DNA of 64,000 bases from Loripinus fragilis. Its lineage: Eukaryota > Mollusca > Bivalvia > Lucinida > Lucinidae. The DNA lies in assembly GCA_964019695.1 (NCBI GenBank), contig OZ026525.1:59862253-59926252 (forward strand), given 5' to 3'. The position numbers and the translations under genes are program-made. Numbering within the stretch: position 1 is the stretch's first letter; each line of letters starts with the position of its first letter. The notes under the pieces are model-generated. The model saw only the letters and a program-made list of their open reading frames with translations, did no database searches and had not been told where the DNA came from. Shown piece after piece: positions 1 to 11,885 of this stretch.

Positions 1-999
1 ACTGGTAGGAAATGTTAAGAAATAGCAACAGTATTAAGATTAAAGAATGAGGGTAAATATTAAACTTCGATCTAATTTGACATTCGACTAGTTTATTATC
101 TTGACATTTTAAAGAATCTTTGAAAATTGCATTTTGGTCAGAAGAGTGTTCATACTTGTAAAGGGATTTGCTATAAATTGTATGGATTAGTAGTATGTAC
201 ATATCATACTTTTATTATTATTATTCCTTTGTGTGCCATATTTATTATCATGTTTTCTAATTTCAATTTTCCAAAAAAAGGAATATATGATTAACGTTAA
301 TTTATAATCATTTCTTAACTGAGATAAATTATTGATATTAAGGGGACGCTGCTTTCAAAAGCTCTTACTTGTATGAACTATTTCCTGCATAAACAAAAAT
401 GGCTATTTAATCAAGGAGACTGAAAACACAAGAGCACAAGCAGCTGATTCAAGATTACATTTTAACATATTAACAAGCCCAAAAAATAACACTGGTCATA
501 AAACAATCATCTTACATGCTCTTCTGTAACTAATAAAGATTTTAAGGAAATTAAATGTATTTATAGGTTTTATGAGAAAAATAAAGATTATATACTTAAA
601 AGTTTTTACTCTATTTGACAAAGAATTATAGGGTTTATAGGTTTCGCTAGGAGGTCTGCATATGGAAAAAAAATCAAGATCCTCTCAGAAAGGCCAATGT
701 AGAATAATGTAAAGTAAGGTGAGCATTTATTTAAAAGGAGGAAAGACTTTGTCTTGCTGTCAACGAGCATTTGCCTTATATCTGAAAAAGCGCCAGTGTA
801 TAAGAACATACCATGAGTGTAAGTCGCGATGCCTCGTATATACGTATTGCAAAAGAAATGATGTTTTCAACATAAAAATGCCATTACAAAATGTCTCAAG
901 TGTCATGTGATAAATAGAGGATATTCAATTTTTGGAGTGTATATGACAATTATTTTAACGTGCCAAGCTAAAAACAATTTCATGAGTGGCGGAACCACG

Positions 1000-1075
<76 letters not shown>

Positions 1076-2070
1076 TTTTCTCTTTATTATATACAAATGA
1101 AGCATAACATAATATTTTGCAGTATAACGTCATACATGATCGAACATGACGACATGCATGATCGCAAATGAGGTTATATAATGTTACATATTGTGTCTGT
1201 CTTCCAAAACTAAAACCACAGCAACTGGAGTAAAGAAAATGAAAATTTAAGCCAAACCGAACAATTTGATAACCAAAATGTTCCTAATGGTCCAATTGAG
1301 AAATGAATACCCACACTTGATGTTTTGTGAAGGTTATAGACGTCTGAAAATCTGAAGTGGGAGCAGGGAAGTCAACGAACAAATCTTAGGATATCCTATT
1401 ATATTTTATTTTTTCACATATCAAATATAACTTTTTTATATTTTCACGTGTGAATATAATTTATTAAAATATACATTTTATTATATTTAATCGATATTTT
1501 CCTGTATTTCATTACTTCGTATATAATAAATAGATTCACACATTCGTGCTCCTGTATTTTTGCATTTATTACACTCGTGACCACATGAGATTGACGTTGC
1601 TGTTTTTTCCAAACGTGTATACCCTTTTGTTTACAAAAGGGTATATAGCATAGAAAAAATATGACGCCAAGCTCCTGTGCTCGTGACATGCATAGCAATA
1701 GTGAATGAGCAAGAAACAGCAGACAATTTTGTAACTAATTTTGATGACAAGAACTTGCTTATACATATCTGTTTACCTCTCATGTACCAGTATAACCAAT
1801 TTTATAATCACCATGGGAGATATATATTTCATAACCTATATTATATAACGTATATTTGACGTTATATATAGTGTTTTTAGATGATAAGTTAGTGAAAATT
1901 CTAATCATTTTATGAAGTCCTGAGCAGCAATCGCTGGTGGGCGAAAAGAAATTGACATTATGTTATCTGTCCCTTATCAGTTAATCCACTACTGATCCTA
2001 ATATACAAAAATATAGGCCTTAAAAGAATTGGTGTAACTGCCTCATGTGCTTTTGCTGCCTTCTGCAGTA
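1..2070. other. AT-rich intergenic stretch
   Basis: No exon is recognisable on either strand. The notable content is a TA microsatellite at 1004-1072 and a one-ended copy (about 330-420) of the repeat whose two ends are at 7730 and 8238; both share the stretch reading TTTCAAAAGCTCTTACTTG. Short open frames here are AT-rich and lack family resemblance. Confidence 0.6.
1004..1072. repeat. (TA)n microsatellite
   Basis: About 34 uninterrupted TA dinucleotides. They produce artificial Tyr-Ile open frames on both strands, which are not genes. Confidence 0.97.
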
Positions 2071-2075
2071 GATTA

Positions 2076-2330
2076 CAGCATACAAGCTAAATACGTTTAA
2101 CCCATATAAGCATAGCGCCCTTTTTGTGGGAAATATGCAAGTAGTACATACCTGGATCAGATGCCGCATTCTGTGGCAATTGATCATGGTCTCCACTGCG
2201 TATTTACAAAATGTACTTTTAAAATTTGAATGTAATCGTAAATTACTTCCAAACAACCCTTTAATTCGAAATGGATTCGTCCAATTGATAAAGTTGGGGA
2301 ATTCCATTAGGCATAAATGGGTTTAAACTT
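2076..2330 (-). repeat. Interspersed repeat, family R1 copy 1
   Basis: Read on the minus strand, this starts with a stretch meaning 'taatggaattcccc' followed by 'atcaattggacgaatcc', and continues for about 240 bases. The same sequence recurs on the + strand at 8955-9145 and 44278-44470. It has no recognisable coding content and its class is unknown. Confidence 0.7.
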
Positions 2331-2533
2331 TTTAAACTTAATTAATGTTATTAGAACCAGGAGCTGGGAACCAGTAACAAAGAACCATCATGGTAACACT
2401 AACAATCAAAACCTAAGCATGATTTGCCCCTTTTTAACATTTAGAATACTGATTAACTTAAAATTGTCCATTGACCATTGTACATGTTTAGTATTTTTCA
2501 AAATAAGATGCAATAAAATCTATGAAGTTTGTT

Positions 2534-2781
2534 TTAACCCTTAAAGCGCCAAGAAAAATGCATCTGAAAAATGTCGTCTGCTGAAGTCGTCTGCTGCAGA
2601 TAATTGCCTAACATTACTGACGAATTTAAGTAGTGTAGCAAACAGGGTGGACCCAGATCAGACTGCTCCTATAGGAGCAGTCTGATCTGGGTCCACGCTG
2701 TTTGTCATGGGGGCTTCTTAAACATTTCAGCAGATGAGAAAAGCAGATGACTTTTGCTGCGATTGGCGCTTTAAGGGTTCA
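2534..2781. repeat. Palindromic MITE, family D copy 1
   Basis: The outer arms are CCCTTAAAGCGCCAA on the left and its inverse near 2763-2780. The centre is a near-perfect hairpin (GACCCAGATCAGACTGCTCC / inverse) around 2650-2695. Related elements lie at 3097-3215, 48733-48960, 49876-50090 and 59034-59262. Confidence 0.85.
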
Positions 2782-3096
2782 TCTTAGCAAACAGTGCAAA
2801 CGTATGATGAAATGTCACGTTCAGCGGCATTTCATCTGGCTCTACACGGTTTACAAAAATGTTCATTTACGGGTTTCCAGTTTACAAGTGATTAAAGCAT
2901 TATTATCGTGTGTGAAGTTTTAAACAAAACCACACGCTTCTTTGAGAATATTAACATAGTCTTTGTCCTTTATGGCTTTAAATTCAGACATCTCATCTTT
3001 TTTCAATGATTTAGAAATATACATCTCATAGTCACTTTGGGGGAATCAAACTACCAAGTCGATAATTTAATAACAAAAATGGTGGTTTAATTGCTT

Positions 3097-3300
3097 AACC
3101 CGTTCCTTGCTAGCGGCGACATGTCGTCTGCTGATAACCTTTGCAAACAGTTAATACTCATATCAGGACCGATAAAACGTCGGTCCTGATATGGAACGCA
3201 ACCGTTTAACACTCTGAAAGTGTTCCTGAAAGAATTTTTGGGAAAATGTTAATTTTGAAAAAAAAAAGTCAACAGACGCCAATGAAAGCATGAAACATTA
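3097..3300. repeat. Palindromic MITE, family D-like
   Basis: It carries the same CGTCTGCTGA words as the 2534 element and a central hairpin ATATCAGGACCGA...TCGGTCCTGATAT at about 3161-3200. The right arm is diverged. Confidence 0.6.
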
Positions 3301-3409
3301 CCCAGCATGCAAAACGATAAGAATTATACGAATTATCTGCACGATGTTAATATAAGTCAGACATGTCAATTAGAAGGGATCACTTTTTCTGGAAGGACGG
3401 AATCGGTAT

Positions 3410-3640
3410 GTAATATAAAGTAAAACCTCGAAAATTTGAACTTCGATTTTTCGAAATATTGGCTAATTCGAATTAAATTTGGGTCGAATAGGGCCTGTTC
3501 ATGGTCAACATGTATTTAAATTACTGTCTATGATAACATTAGCTTTGGGTCGTAAAAGAAACGTCTCAGAGACGTTTCTTTTTCGCACCCAAAACTAATG
3601 TTTTATAGGAAAAAAATGACATTAATTATTTGTGCAGGGC
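3410..3640. repeat. MITE family C, truncated copy
   Basis: It begins AGTAAAACCTCGAAAATTTG and has the central hairpin GAAACGTCTCAGAGACGTTTC. The intact relative is at 42229-42527; here the right terminus (TACTGTA) is missing. Confidence 0.75.
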
Positions 3641-3825
3641 TCGAAAATTGTACTCGTCCGCTCGTATTTACGAGTGTCTCAGGCTGCAGGGCAAGTGAAT
3701 ATTTTAATATTTCTAGTGAAAATTAAATTTTTCCCATGTATGCCAATACATTTTGTGATGCAGGATATTTGGTTTGATAGGTCTCTACATATGTTAACTT
3801 AAATAATATGAAAGTTTGCATCCAA

Positions 3826-3925
3826 CATGAGTTAAGTGTGGTTAGGTGAACTGACCGTCCCGCAATGACCATAGCTGTTGACTTGGGACGTAAAGCAACA
3901 AAAACAAACAAACAAACAAAGTTAA
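3826..3925 (+). repeat. SINE family X, 5'-truncated
   Basis: It contains the body words 'gaactgaccgtcccgc' and 'gacttgggacgtaaagcaac' and ends in an (AAAC)n-type tail. The tRNA-derived head is missing. Fuller copies on the minus strand are at 44703-45027 and 51800-52098. Confidence 0.8.
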
Positions 3926-3929
3926 TCCC

Positions 3930-5590
3930 ATTGATTTTGCATTTTGGCGTGAGATTTCATTTAAATAGACCTTATGAATGCATCATTGATCCTAAAATAT
4001 TGAACACACATTAAATAACCCTACTGTTGTTATATATTTCGATGACATCTTTTATTGTCTTTTTTAATAACAACAGAATTGTTTGTTTGCAATCATTCGA
4101 GCCATTCTTATCTCTTTTATTGAGTCAGTGTAGAAAATCGTTAAAAAAAATGGTGGGGTAGCAATATATATTTATTTATTAAAATACACTTTCTTTTATG
4201 TGTCAATCTTCTCAAAACTAGTTTCTACACATACAGATAGCTTCAAGCATTATTTAAAATAAGCTTTTGTTCTGTTAAAAGATAGTTTATTTCTATTTAT
4301 GCAGTTAAAAAGTTACAAAATTGAAATTGTGCATTACAGGGGGTAGGGGTAGTAATCAAGGAATATTTCTTTTTTTGAGATGGCGAAAATTGCTCTGATT
4401 TCACACTGTTTGGCCTCGCATAATGATGTTTATGATAAAAATTATACAAGTTTCACAAAGATATTTTTTTTTGAATTGCCTGAAATATTTGAATATTTAG
4501 TGGTTTTCAATTATTTTGACTATTCTTTTTACTGAAAAAGTTCGTCGGTAAATATGCAATAGCTAGATTCAAATCAATTAACCATCCTAGTATTTGAAGT
4601 GAACTTAAGCTGTTCTGAACCAATAATTCACAATATTCCATAATCATCAGCTACCATATCATAGACCCATTTAACTCTTATTTCTGCCCTGAACATTTTT
4701 GGAAAAAGGGAGTATTATGCGTGTCTTTGAAGACCCATAGCTCAAATACTAAACGGTAACATTGATTTTTATTGCTTTATATCATCATTAATAAAACTAA
4801 ACAGCAAATTACAAAAAAATAAAGAAAATTTATTTTTCGAAAAATTTTGCCCAGCTGTCAGTAGTGACCTTAATTAATATCTACACTTTGTCTGTATGTC
4901 CACTTCTTAGAAAGTTAAGGCATTTGTAAATATTAAGTGGGCTTAGGTATATAAATAGAGAAAGTAAAGGGCATTCAATTTTACTGGCACACCAGTGAAA
5001 AAAAATTTCTGTATATTCACTAGTAAAATATAACTTTTTTCATTAGATTTAACCAATATTTTCATTACTTTGTATAGAATAAAATATTTTAAAAGTAGGC
5101 CTAGTTTCGCATTTTCCGCGATTGTGTTTGTAGTTTCAAATTAAACAAAAAAGAAACGCATACAAGACAACTTAGGCCATAATGTTTTCCTTAGTTGATT
5201 TACGAGAGTTTTTTCAGATTTGGGGTCGAGGGACGAAAAAAAGAAGAACAAAATAGAAGAAAAAAACTAGCTGACTGGTCATTTTCAGAGTGCCTTTTTT
5301 CAATATATCTTGAAAAACTAGTAAAACAAGCTAAGGTAAACCAACAGTCTGTATTAAATCTTTAAATATTTTATCATTTTCCTAAAAATCCAGCCAGGAC
5401 AACCACTTTTAACCGTGTCACTCTCAAAAATACACAGACAGAACCTCAAAAATATTTTTTTTTCAATGAAACAAATAATATTTAGAGCCAGTGGATAAAA
5501 TGAAAAAAATAATTTTAGAAATTAAAATTATTATTTTTCTACTTTCCGGAAAATTACAGTAGGAGTGTTTGTAAATCAACTAAGAAAACA
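3930..5590. other. Featureless AT-rich spacer
   Basis: There are no convincing exons, long ORFs, tandem arrays or terminal repeats. Homopolymer A/T runs are frequent. Confidence 0.5.
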
Positions 5591-5595
5591 ATTCT

Positions 5596-6014
5596 CACAC
5601 TGGTAAATGTATACGTCGATTTGGTGGTATTTACGCGTATTGCCGGTACCTTAAAGACCGGAAGTGGTAGATATTGGTCTAAATAATATGTAGAAAAACA
5701 TGCCATATGCCTAAAGGACTATAGAATTCGATCATATTTAAGTATTTGCGCATGCAGATGGCGATTTATGTAAGCATTTAGGAATAGATTCGAGTACCGA
5801 TCTGGATGATCGGTACTCGAATCTATTCCTAAATGTTTACATAAATCGCCATGCACATGCTTAATACTTAAAAAATGATCTGATTTTATAGTCATTTAGG
5901 CATATGGCATGTTTTTCTACTTAGTATTAACACCAATATCTACCACTTCCGGTCTATGAAGTACCGGCAATACGCGTAAATACCACCAAATCGACGTATA
6001 CATTTACCAGTGTG
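5596..6014. mobile_element. 419-bp palindromic foldback element
   Basis: The two arms are near-perfect inverse copies along their whole length: CACACTGGTAAATG at 5596, its inverse ending at 6014, and the centre near 5805 (loop around CTGGAT). The element is flanked on both sides by ATTCT (5591-5595 and 6015-6019), which looks like a 5-bp target-site duplication. It has no coding capacity. CAC termini with a 5-bp duplication are reminiscent of Transib-type elements, but that assignment is only an inference. Confidence 0.88.
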
Positions 6015-6380
6015 ATTCTGGCCTTATCATTTCACAGAAATGTCACAAGTGATGGGACCGTTTCGATAGCATGAGTTCCAAAGCATATCGTGTACTGCTG
6101 CATTACCCATCTTTTGCAACTAAGGGTCAGAACCGTTTTTCAAGATTTGTGTCTTTATTACAACCAGGCAACCCCCAATCTAGCATTTTGTTCCAATGAA
6201 ACATCTAAAGATTATCTGTCAATAATATAACATTGGCTGTCTATTATTGTCATTTAGGTGCAGGCCAAACTACACAAAAACTTGTTCATTTCTACACGCT
6301 CATTACACAGAAACATAAAAAGTGGTTGAAGTTTGCGGAAAAAACGTTTATGGTGAAAAACACTCATTTATTCAATGAAC

Positions 6381-6450
6381 ATATGTTGTAGGTGCAAATT
6401 GGAATTGCCTCTATGAGGCAATTCCAATGTGTACCAACAACATATGCTAC
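6381..6450. repeat. Imperfect hairpin
   Basis: Inverted arms carry AACATATGTTGT and a GGAATTGCCTC / GAGGCAATTCC core. It resembles the hairpin cores of family A MITEs but has a different stem. The flanking bases 6015-6580 show nothing else. Confidence 0.65.
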
Positions 6451-6580
6451 TGAAATTAAGGAAACCTATATTGAAATATACACTAAACAAGTATCATGTA
6501 CATTGGCTTTGCCTCTTTAAAACATCTCCATCTGCCTATCAGTATTAAAATACCTGTCACTATATGGCAAATTGTTTATA

Positions 6581-7323
6581 TACAGTCAGACATAAGTTAA
6601 GCATCGCCTCAATAGTTTCCTAGAAAAACGAAGGAAGCTATCAAGTCATAAACATTTTCTTGTTTTATTTATGAAAATTGATAAAGTGGTGACAATTTAT
6701 AGCAACTTTCGATTCGACTATCAAAAAGGTGAACAGCCAGGTATGGTAAATGCACACTTACCCCTAAAGTGTCCATATTTTCTAACCCATTATGGTATTT
6801 TCAAAACGCTCAGACATGTAAAGTGTTAGTGCCATATTGTTACAATATCAAAGACAAGTTCTGTCTGAAGATTTCAGATTCACATCTCAAAGAGAATAAA
6901 AGTTATAGATTTGTAAAGAATGGTATGTTATATAGTGATAATAATGCAAAAATTATAAACACGCGAGTAACTATCTCTATGATCCTCTATAACTGACATA
7001 AAACTTTGAGTTCGACAGAATCAGTTTGGCACTAGTTTGAAAAATATGTCTAGATTATTTCTGCGTTACTTTTTAATAAAAAGATGCACTTTGGGTTAAG
7101 CTGTGACACTTTTAAGGTTACACCCAAAAAAAAGGGTTGGTGTATACAGGACGCCGTAGAAATTCAGCAAAATAACCAAATTTCATTCTGATATGTTCAG
7201 TAGACCAAAGGAAGGCTAGGGTAACAAAATATTACAAACTGGTTGTTCTTATGAAGAAATTTGTACACAGGAAAACGTCTCTGAAATAATGTTTGGGTGA
7301 TGCTTAACTTATGTCTGACTGTA
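6581..7323. mobile_element. 743-bp Tc1/mariner-like non-autonomous element
   Basis: Perfect 25-bp terminal inverted repeats lie at 6581-6605 and 7299-7323 (outer sequence TACAGTCAGACATAAGTTAA). The TA at each end fits the usual Tc1/mariner target site. The interior has a 75-codon open frame (6769-6996) with no transposase motif, so the element is likely dead or depends on a partner elsewhere. Confidence 0.85.
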
Positions 7324-7387
7324 TATTTACATGACAGCTATACCACAAAATTTGATTGCATCAACTTTGCTTTTGCTAAGCTGGTAG

Positions 7388-7570
7388 TTGCATGGTTGTA
7401 TGTGTTCTCGCTGGAAAAGTCTGCAGCGTAAGAAGCCTGTCAAAATTGATGAAGACAAGCTCAAATGCCCGCATGGAACTGTTAACCAAAAGGTAGTCAC
7501 ACGGCAAGGGCTTTCAAGCGACCAATCACTGCGTGTAGTCAAACTGCAGATAAGGTTTGAACAAATTTAG
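7388..7570 (+). other. Unassigned short open frame, possible exon relic
   Basis: The frame is codon-like and includes Cys, His and Lys-rich words (KIDEDKLKCPHG). No strong acceptor precedes it, and the only candidate donor is AAG|GTAGTC near 7492. The family is not recognised. It could be a captured gene fragment or chance. Confidence 0.2.
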
Positions 7571-7729
7571 TGTCTGAGTAACTTTAGGTTGGATTTTGGA
7601 AACACAAAAACACGGCGAATAACCTTCAGAGATGTCTCAAAAATGAAAACAAGTCATATTTGTAGTCTGCAATTGTAAAGCGTACTCGTAATTCCTTGTG
7701 TTGAGTTCCTAAAACATGTTCACTTATAG

Positions 7730-8238
7730 CATTAAGGGGATATATCTTTCAAAAGCTCTTACTTGCATGAAATTATTCCTGTAAAAACAAAAAATGCTTT
7801 GACCCAAATATTATGTATTTCTGGTATTATTTACAATTTTTCAATTTGACCTTGAAAACATCATTAGCAAAAATTGTAAATATATATATTTCTACCAGTA
7901 ATCTGTACATTTTGGGCGAAAGTACTTCTAAATATTGCAGTCGGATAATTGTAGTTCATGTTCATGCAACTGTTTTTTTTTTTTCTAAAGTTCCCCCAGC
8001 GTATCACAATATTGTAAACGGTATCAAACCAGGAAGTTACTCTTAAAAGACTGATAAGCATGCTGTGGATTGCTCAAAAGCTGTATGTTGGAGCGTAAAG
8101 TGATCTATGTGAGATGTTTAAACTGTTCATGCAACTAAGTGGCCAAAGGTATCCGTCTCCTTGATAAAAAAAATTTTTTGTTTAAAAAGGAAAATTTTCA
8201 TGCAAGTAAGAGCTTTTGAAAGATACATCCCCTTAATG
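7730..8238. mobile_element. 509-bp TIR element (MITE)
   Basis: Terminal inverted repeats of about 43 bases start CATTAAGGGGATATATCTTT and include AAGCTCTTACTTGCATG; the right copy is at 8196-8238. A single-ended relative is at 330-420. No coding sequence is inside. Confidence 0.82.
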
Positions 8239-8299
8239 TATTTTGTTCCTGCACATATTATGGACAAGCTACCCACATGTTTAGTTCAGCAATTTTTTG

Positions 8300-8455
8300 A
8301 TAGGTAAATTGTAAATATTCTCTTACCCATTAGTTTTCATATATGTTTCGGGTACTCAAAAGAACCGTCTCATTGAGACGGTTCGCCCACAACATATGTT
8401 GTGGTTGAGAAATAAAAAAAAATATTTCGCTACGCACTCTACGGTACCCATCTAC
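8300..8455. repeat. MITE family A copy (hairpin element)
   Basis: Core hairpin GAACCGTCTCATTGAGACGGTTC with the flanking words 'ttcttaccca' and 'gttgagaaataa' typical of this family. It lies just upstream of exon 1 of the receptor-like gene. The right arm of the hairpin is shortened. Confidence 0.8.
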
Positions 8456-8575
8456 GCCATACCCAAGTGTTTTTTATGTTTTGTTTTTAAAAGGGACGCA
8501 ATTGCTGAGAAACACTGCTCATTTCAGTAGTCTCCCTTCGATGAGCGTAACTATTACTGCGTTCTGGCTACGCCC

Positions 8576-8874
8576 ATGATGGATTATCTCCTTGTGTCCT
8601 GTTTAATTGGTACGTCATCTTCGTTACACCATGACGGCATGTTTGGGGCTTCCGTCGACCATCACCAAGAGATGTGCCCGTCTGTGAAGGATAGATGTGA
8701 AGAAATGTCAGGGATCGGTGCATCTATAGGTGGTCAAGCGTCTGGAGTCAATCCTTCCGATCTCTGCTGCGGATTTTGTAACTGTGACAGCTCATGTGAT
8801 AGCCAAACATGTTGCCTAGCAGCATATGACAACTTCGAAGACGCCATTTTGAATTCAAATATGGCGACGGAAAG
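8576..8874 (+). CDS. Receptor-like Cys-rich protein, exon 1 (signal peptide + SMB-like domain)
   Basis: This is the first coding exon of a 617-residue protein (join 8576-8874, 23971-24688, 26920-27756). It starts at ATGATG with an in-frame stop upstream at 8528. Residues 1-15 look like a short signal peptide (LLVSCLIG core). Cysteines at 34, 41, 64, 65, 68, 70, 74, 79 and 80 include CCGFCNCDSSC and CC followed by AYDNF, the arrangement of a somatomedin-B-like domain as found at the N-terminus of molluscan GPCR-like proteins. The frame stays open to 8920, but the donor AAG|GTACTG after 8874 leaves two bases (AG). These join the first base of the next exon to give Arg100. The role is likely extracellular binding or recognition; the ligand is unknown. 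The splice model is read by eye. Confidence 0.75.
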
Positions 8875-8954
8875 GTACTGGGAATCTTGTTATTTTCGCC
8901 ATTTTGTAATAGCATGTTAATTTTTGGAACAAAAAGTCTGATTATCCATTTCAA

Positions 8955-9145
8955 GCCAAATGGAATTTCCCGCTCTTATCAATTGGACCGTATTAAGGGT
9001 TGTTGGGTGTTATTTTCATTCTTATTCAAATTTTAATGAAATATTCTGTGAGCAAACAGTGGCGACCCTGATCATACACCGAGTTCTGCGGTGTCTTAAC
9101 TTTATTTGCACTATTTGCCTATGTCCTATAAAAGGGCACTAGGCT
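8955..9145 (+). repeat. Interspersed repeat, family R1 copy 2
   Basis: Shares 'atggaatttcccgctcttat' and 'aattggac' with the 2076-2330 and 44278-44470 copies and ends near 'cctataaaagggcac'. Confidence 0.7.
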
Positions 9146-9315
9146 TGTATAAATAATAAGGTTTTCTTTTGTGTGCCGAGAAAATAAAGGGACCATAAAT
9201 TTTGTTAGGTGCATTAAAAACTTGGCGGTGTCCAAGAAAGCTGTTTGAGTACGAGGCTACAAGGCCGATTGTTCAGTCATCCCAAGAGGGACCAGGCAAG
9301 TAAAGTGATACTGCA

Positions 9316-9583
9316 CATCTTCGCAAGCCAGTGGTACTAAGTCTACTTAGGTCTTAAGTCTACCTACCGGGTAGGCGGCAATCGAAAACACTCTTAACAA
9401 TCGTCGAACGCGGATCAAAATCGCTAGAAACAGTGTTTTCGATTGCAATTTGTCGCCAGTCAGGCGACAAATGGCAATCAAAAACTATGTTTCTAACGAT
9501 TTTTATCTACGATCGTCGACAGTATTAACGTTTTCAATTGCCACCTACCCGTTGTGATTACGCTCCCTTGGCTTGCGAAGATG
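9316..9583. repeat. 268-bp palindromic element
   Basis: Ends CATCTTCGCAAGCCA and its exact inverse at 9569-9583. Inner arms (GTAGGCGGCAATCGAAAAC and inverse) surround a GTCGCC..GGCGAC loop. No coding content. Confidence 0.85.
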
Positions 9584-10338
9584 AAGTCCACCTGAAAACA
9601 GCCATAAAAAATCTAAATGTAAATATCCAATCATTGGTTGTGGATTCTCATTATGGATAGGATTAATACACAAGTGATCTACCGATTATAAGTCCCTGAT
9701 AACTTTGTAAACGATACATGACGTCACTGAAACTCTTGGCTGGCAGTACAGTAAATCTCACTCTGTAGCTTAGAATCACAAAATGGCAAATAGATGGTTG
9801 GTTCGCATGAAAGGTCCCTAACTTATCGATTCATCGTATCCTAGTATAAACAAATAAAGATATAAAAAGAAGAGGTAGAACAAAGATAATGACCCAACAG
9901 TATAAACAACTAAACACCGGAGTAAAAGCAATCCAACATCTAAACCCTGGTGGGCCCGACCATAGACACAACATCAGGCCCTAACCCTCTTATTTATAGA
10001 TACGTATTTTAAGTCGGAACCGTCATAGAGGCTGTGGCCCGACTCGCCGGCGTGCAATTGAAGAGGAAAGCAAAGTTGCCAACCGTGATTAGGTTGACCA
10101 CCAAGCATTCAGTCTCATGCAATACGGTCAAAACCAATCCTTTTATAATGAGAAATTATTTTAAGAACCTGCGCTGAAATATTATGAGAGCAAAACATTT
10201 TTCTTTAATTTATACAGTTAGTTGCCATAAAACTTTGGTTCCGAAAGTCTCTAACGCAAGGGAGATTTAAGTCCGAAATTGAATTTAAATATCAAATCAT
10301 AGTTACTGTATCGGTAAGTTTTAATAAGTTTGTATACC
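9584..10338. other. Intronic spacer without recognised features
   Basis: Unique-looking sequence between the 268-bp palindrome and the 3.86-kb TIR element. No exon or repeat structure was seen. Confidence 0.4.
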
Positions 10339-11208
10339 CACGGGTGGTAATGTCGTAAGGGGCAATCGAACGGTTATGCAAATGAAATCTTTACGAGATC
10401 ATCCGGACATAAACTACGGGAGCAATAAACAATGGAATCAGCTATGTGAGTAGTCCTGTTTTAGCTGTTTTTACCGTTTTGGAGCCTAATATAAGGAAAC
10501 GGAGAATGCTATTCCCAATTATGTCCATTTCTGTACAAGAGGCAAAAGAATCTGACGTAAGAAAGTTTACATCTAACGAATGGTATACTTTCTCCTGAGT
10601 AAGGTGTACGCATAATATCATTTTAGTGGTTGCTAATGAAGGTGTTCTGTTCAATAAATGTTCTTATAAATGCTTTATTTTTGTAAAAAATCATATCCTT
10701 TCCAACTTATTTTTCAGGCATAAGCCGTATACACCATCTTCTTGACGTCACTTATTGTCTGCGACAAGTTTTTGGTGCACATTACCCTTACGACATTGGT
10801 TGCCCCTAACGATACGATTGCTCCTTACTAGACGAATAAAGTTGGATAGTTCAAAGAGAAAAGTAGAACAGATAAGTTTTAGAAAATATTCTCCTTGTGA
10901 TGCATGACGTGTCACTGATATAAATTCAATTTATTCTCGTCATGCTTAATGTCAATTGCGACCAACAAAGGCGCAGATCAGCCTGCCTGCGCAGTCTGAA
11001 CAGCATCCATTATTTCTCTTCTTTGAAAGCAGGATATCTACTGATGTTAAAGCCAGCCTAATCATGCTAAAACTAGAATGCCATTGATGCAGCTTGTTTC
11101 TGTGGCTGAGGAGGCTGGTTTGAATTTTACCTGGTCGGCCTAGAAATCCTTAAGACGCATTTTCGCATGGTATGTCTCAATTCCAAGTTGATTATATTGA
11201 GGAGCGCT

Positions 11209-11290
11209 GTGACTAATTGGCGAGCTCGAGAGGTTGCTGGTTCGAGCCTAAGCAAAGGCGCTGCGTTGTGGCTTCAAACAAATACTTGAT
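11209..11290 (+). repeat. SINE fragment with tRNA-like head
   Basis: The tRNA-like promoter boxes are visible (CTAATTGGCGAGCTCG... then GGTTCGAGCCT), followed by 'gctgcgttgtg' as in SINE family Y. It lies inside the 3.86-kb TIR element. Confidence 0.6.
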
Positions 11291-11749
11291 TAATTGCTTG
11301 GTATTGGTTCAACCCGATTTTGAGATCAACGAAGTTTTGATAGTATTATAATTGTACGTGTGAGGGGTGGGTTGGGGGAGGGATTTGCCATTGAATGGGG
11401 ATGTTTGTTCATTTATATCTTGAGGAAGGGGTGTGGAGCAAAACACTGACCTGATAATTTAGCCGGAAAACAATGAACATAGACGCCCTCCCCCCTCACA
11501 CACCTTCCACTGGACGTGTTGGTCATTATCGGGCGGTGGTTTATCCCAAGCGATTTTGCTATGTAACCTGGTATTTTAACATGCAAGGATTTGAACAGAG
11601 CTAAAAAATGCAATTGCAGCGAATCTGAGTGCACCACCACAACCAAACTCTTTCCTATACCTCAACTCCTCTGCTAGCACTTGCCTAGGGCTACAGTTTC
11701 GTTTATATTTTCCCCAGGTCTGGTAAAACACCACCTCATACATCTAGGA

Positions 11750-11885
11750 GCTGCTGTCGTGTAGCGGATGAACCTGGGGGTCGCAGGTTAGGTCCCCGGC
11801 TTCACCAGTCTGTCGGATGAGAATTTATGCCAGGGTCCAGTCTCCATATGACCGTAGTTGTTGGTGGGACGTTTTAAACACTGCG
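11750..11885 (+). repeat. SINE copy with tRNA-like head
   Basis: Head 'gtcgtgtagcggatgaacc' with B-box-like 'cgcaggttaggtcccc', followed by a body ending 'gaccgtagttgttggtggga', diverged from SINE families X and Y. Confidence 0.6.

Noticed and set aside
903..1171. Tyr-Ile-rich open frames on both strands
   Set aside because: Pure translation of the TA microsatellite.
8576..8920. Stand-alone 114-residue protein
   Set aside because: After 8874 the reading loses the family pattern, while a donor there joins in phase with the ectodomain exon at 23971.
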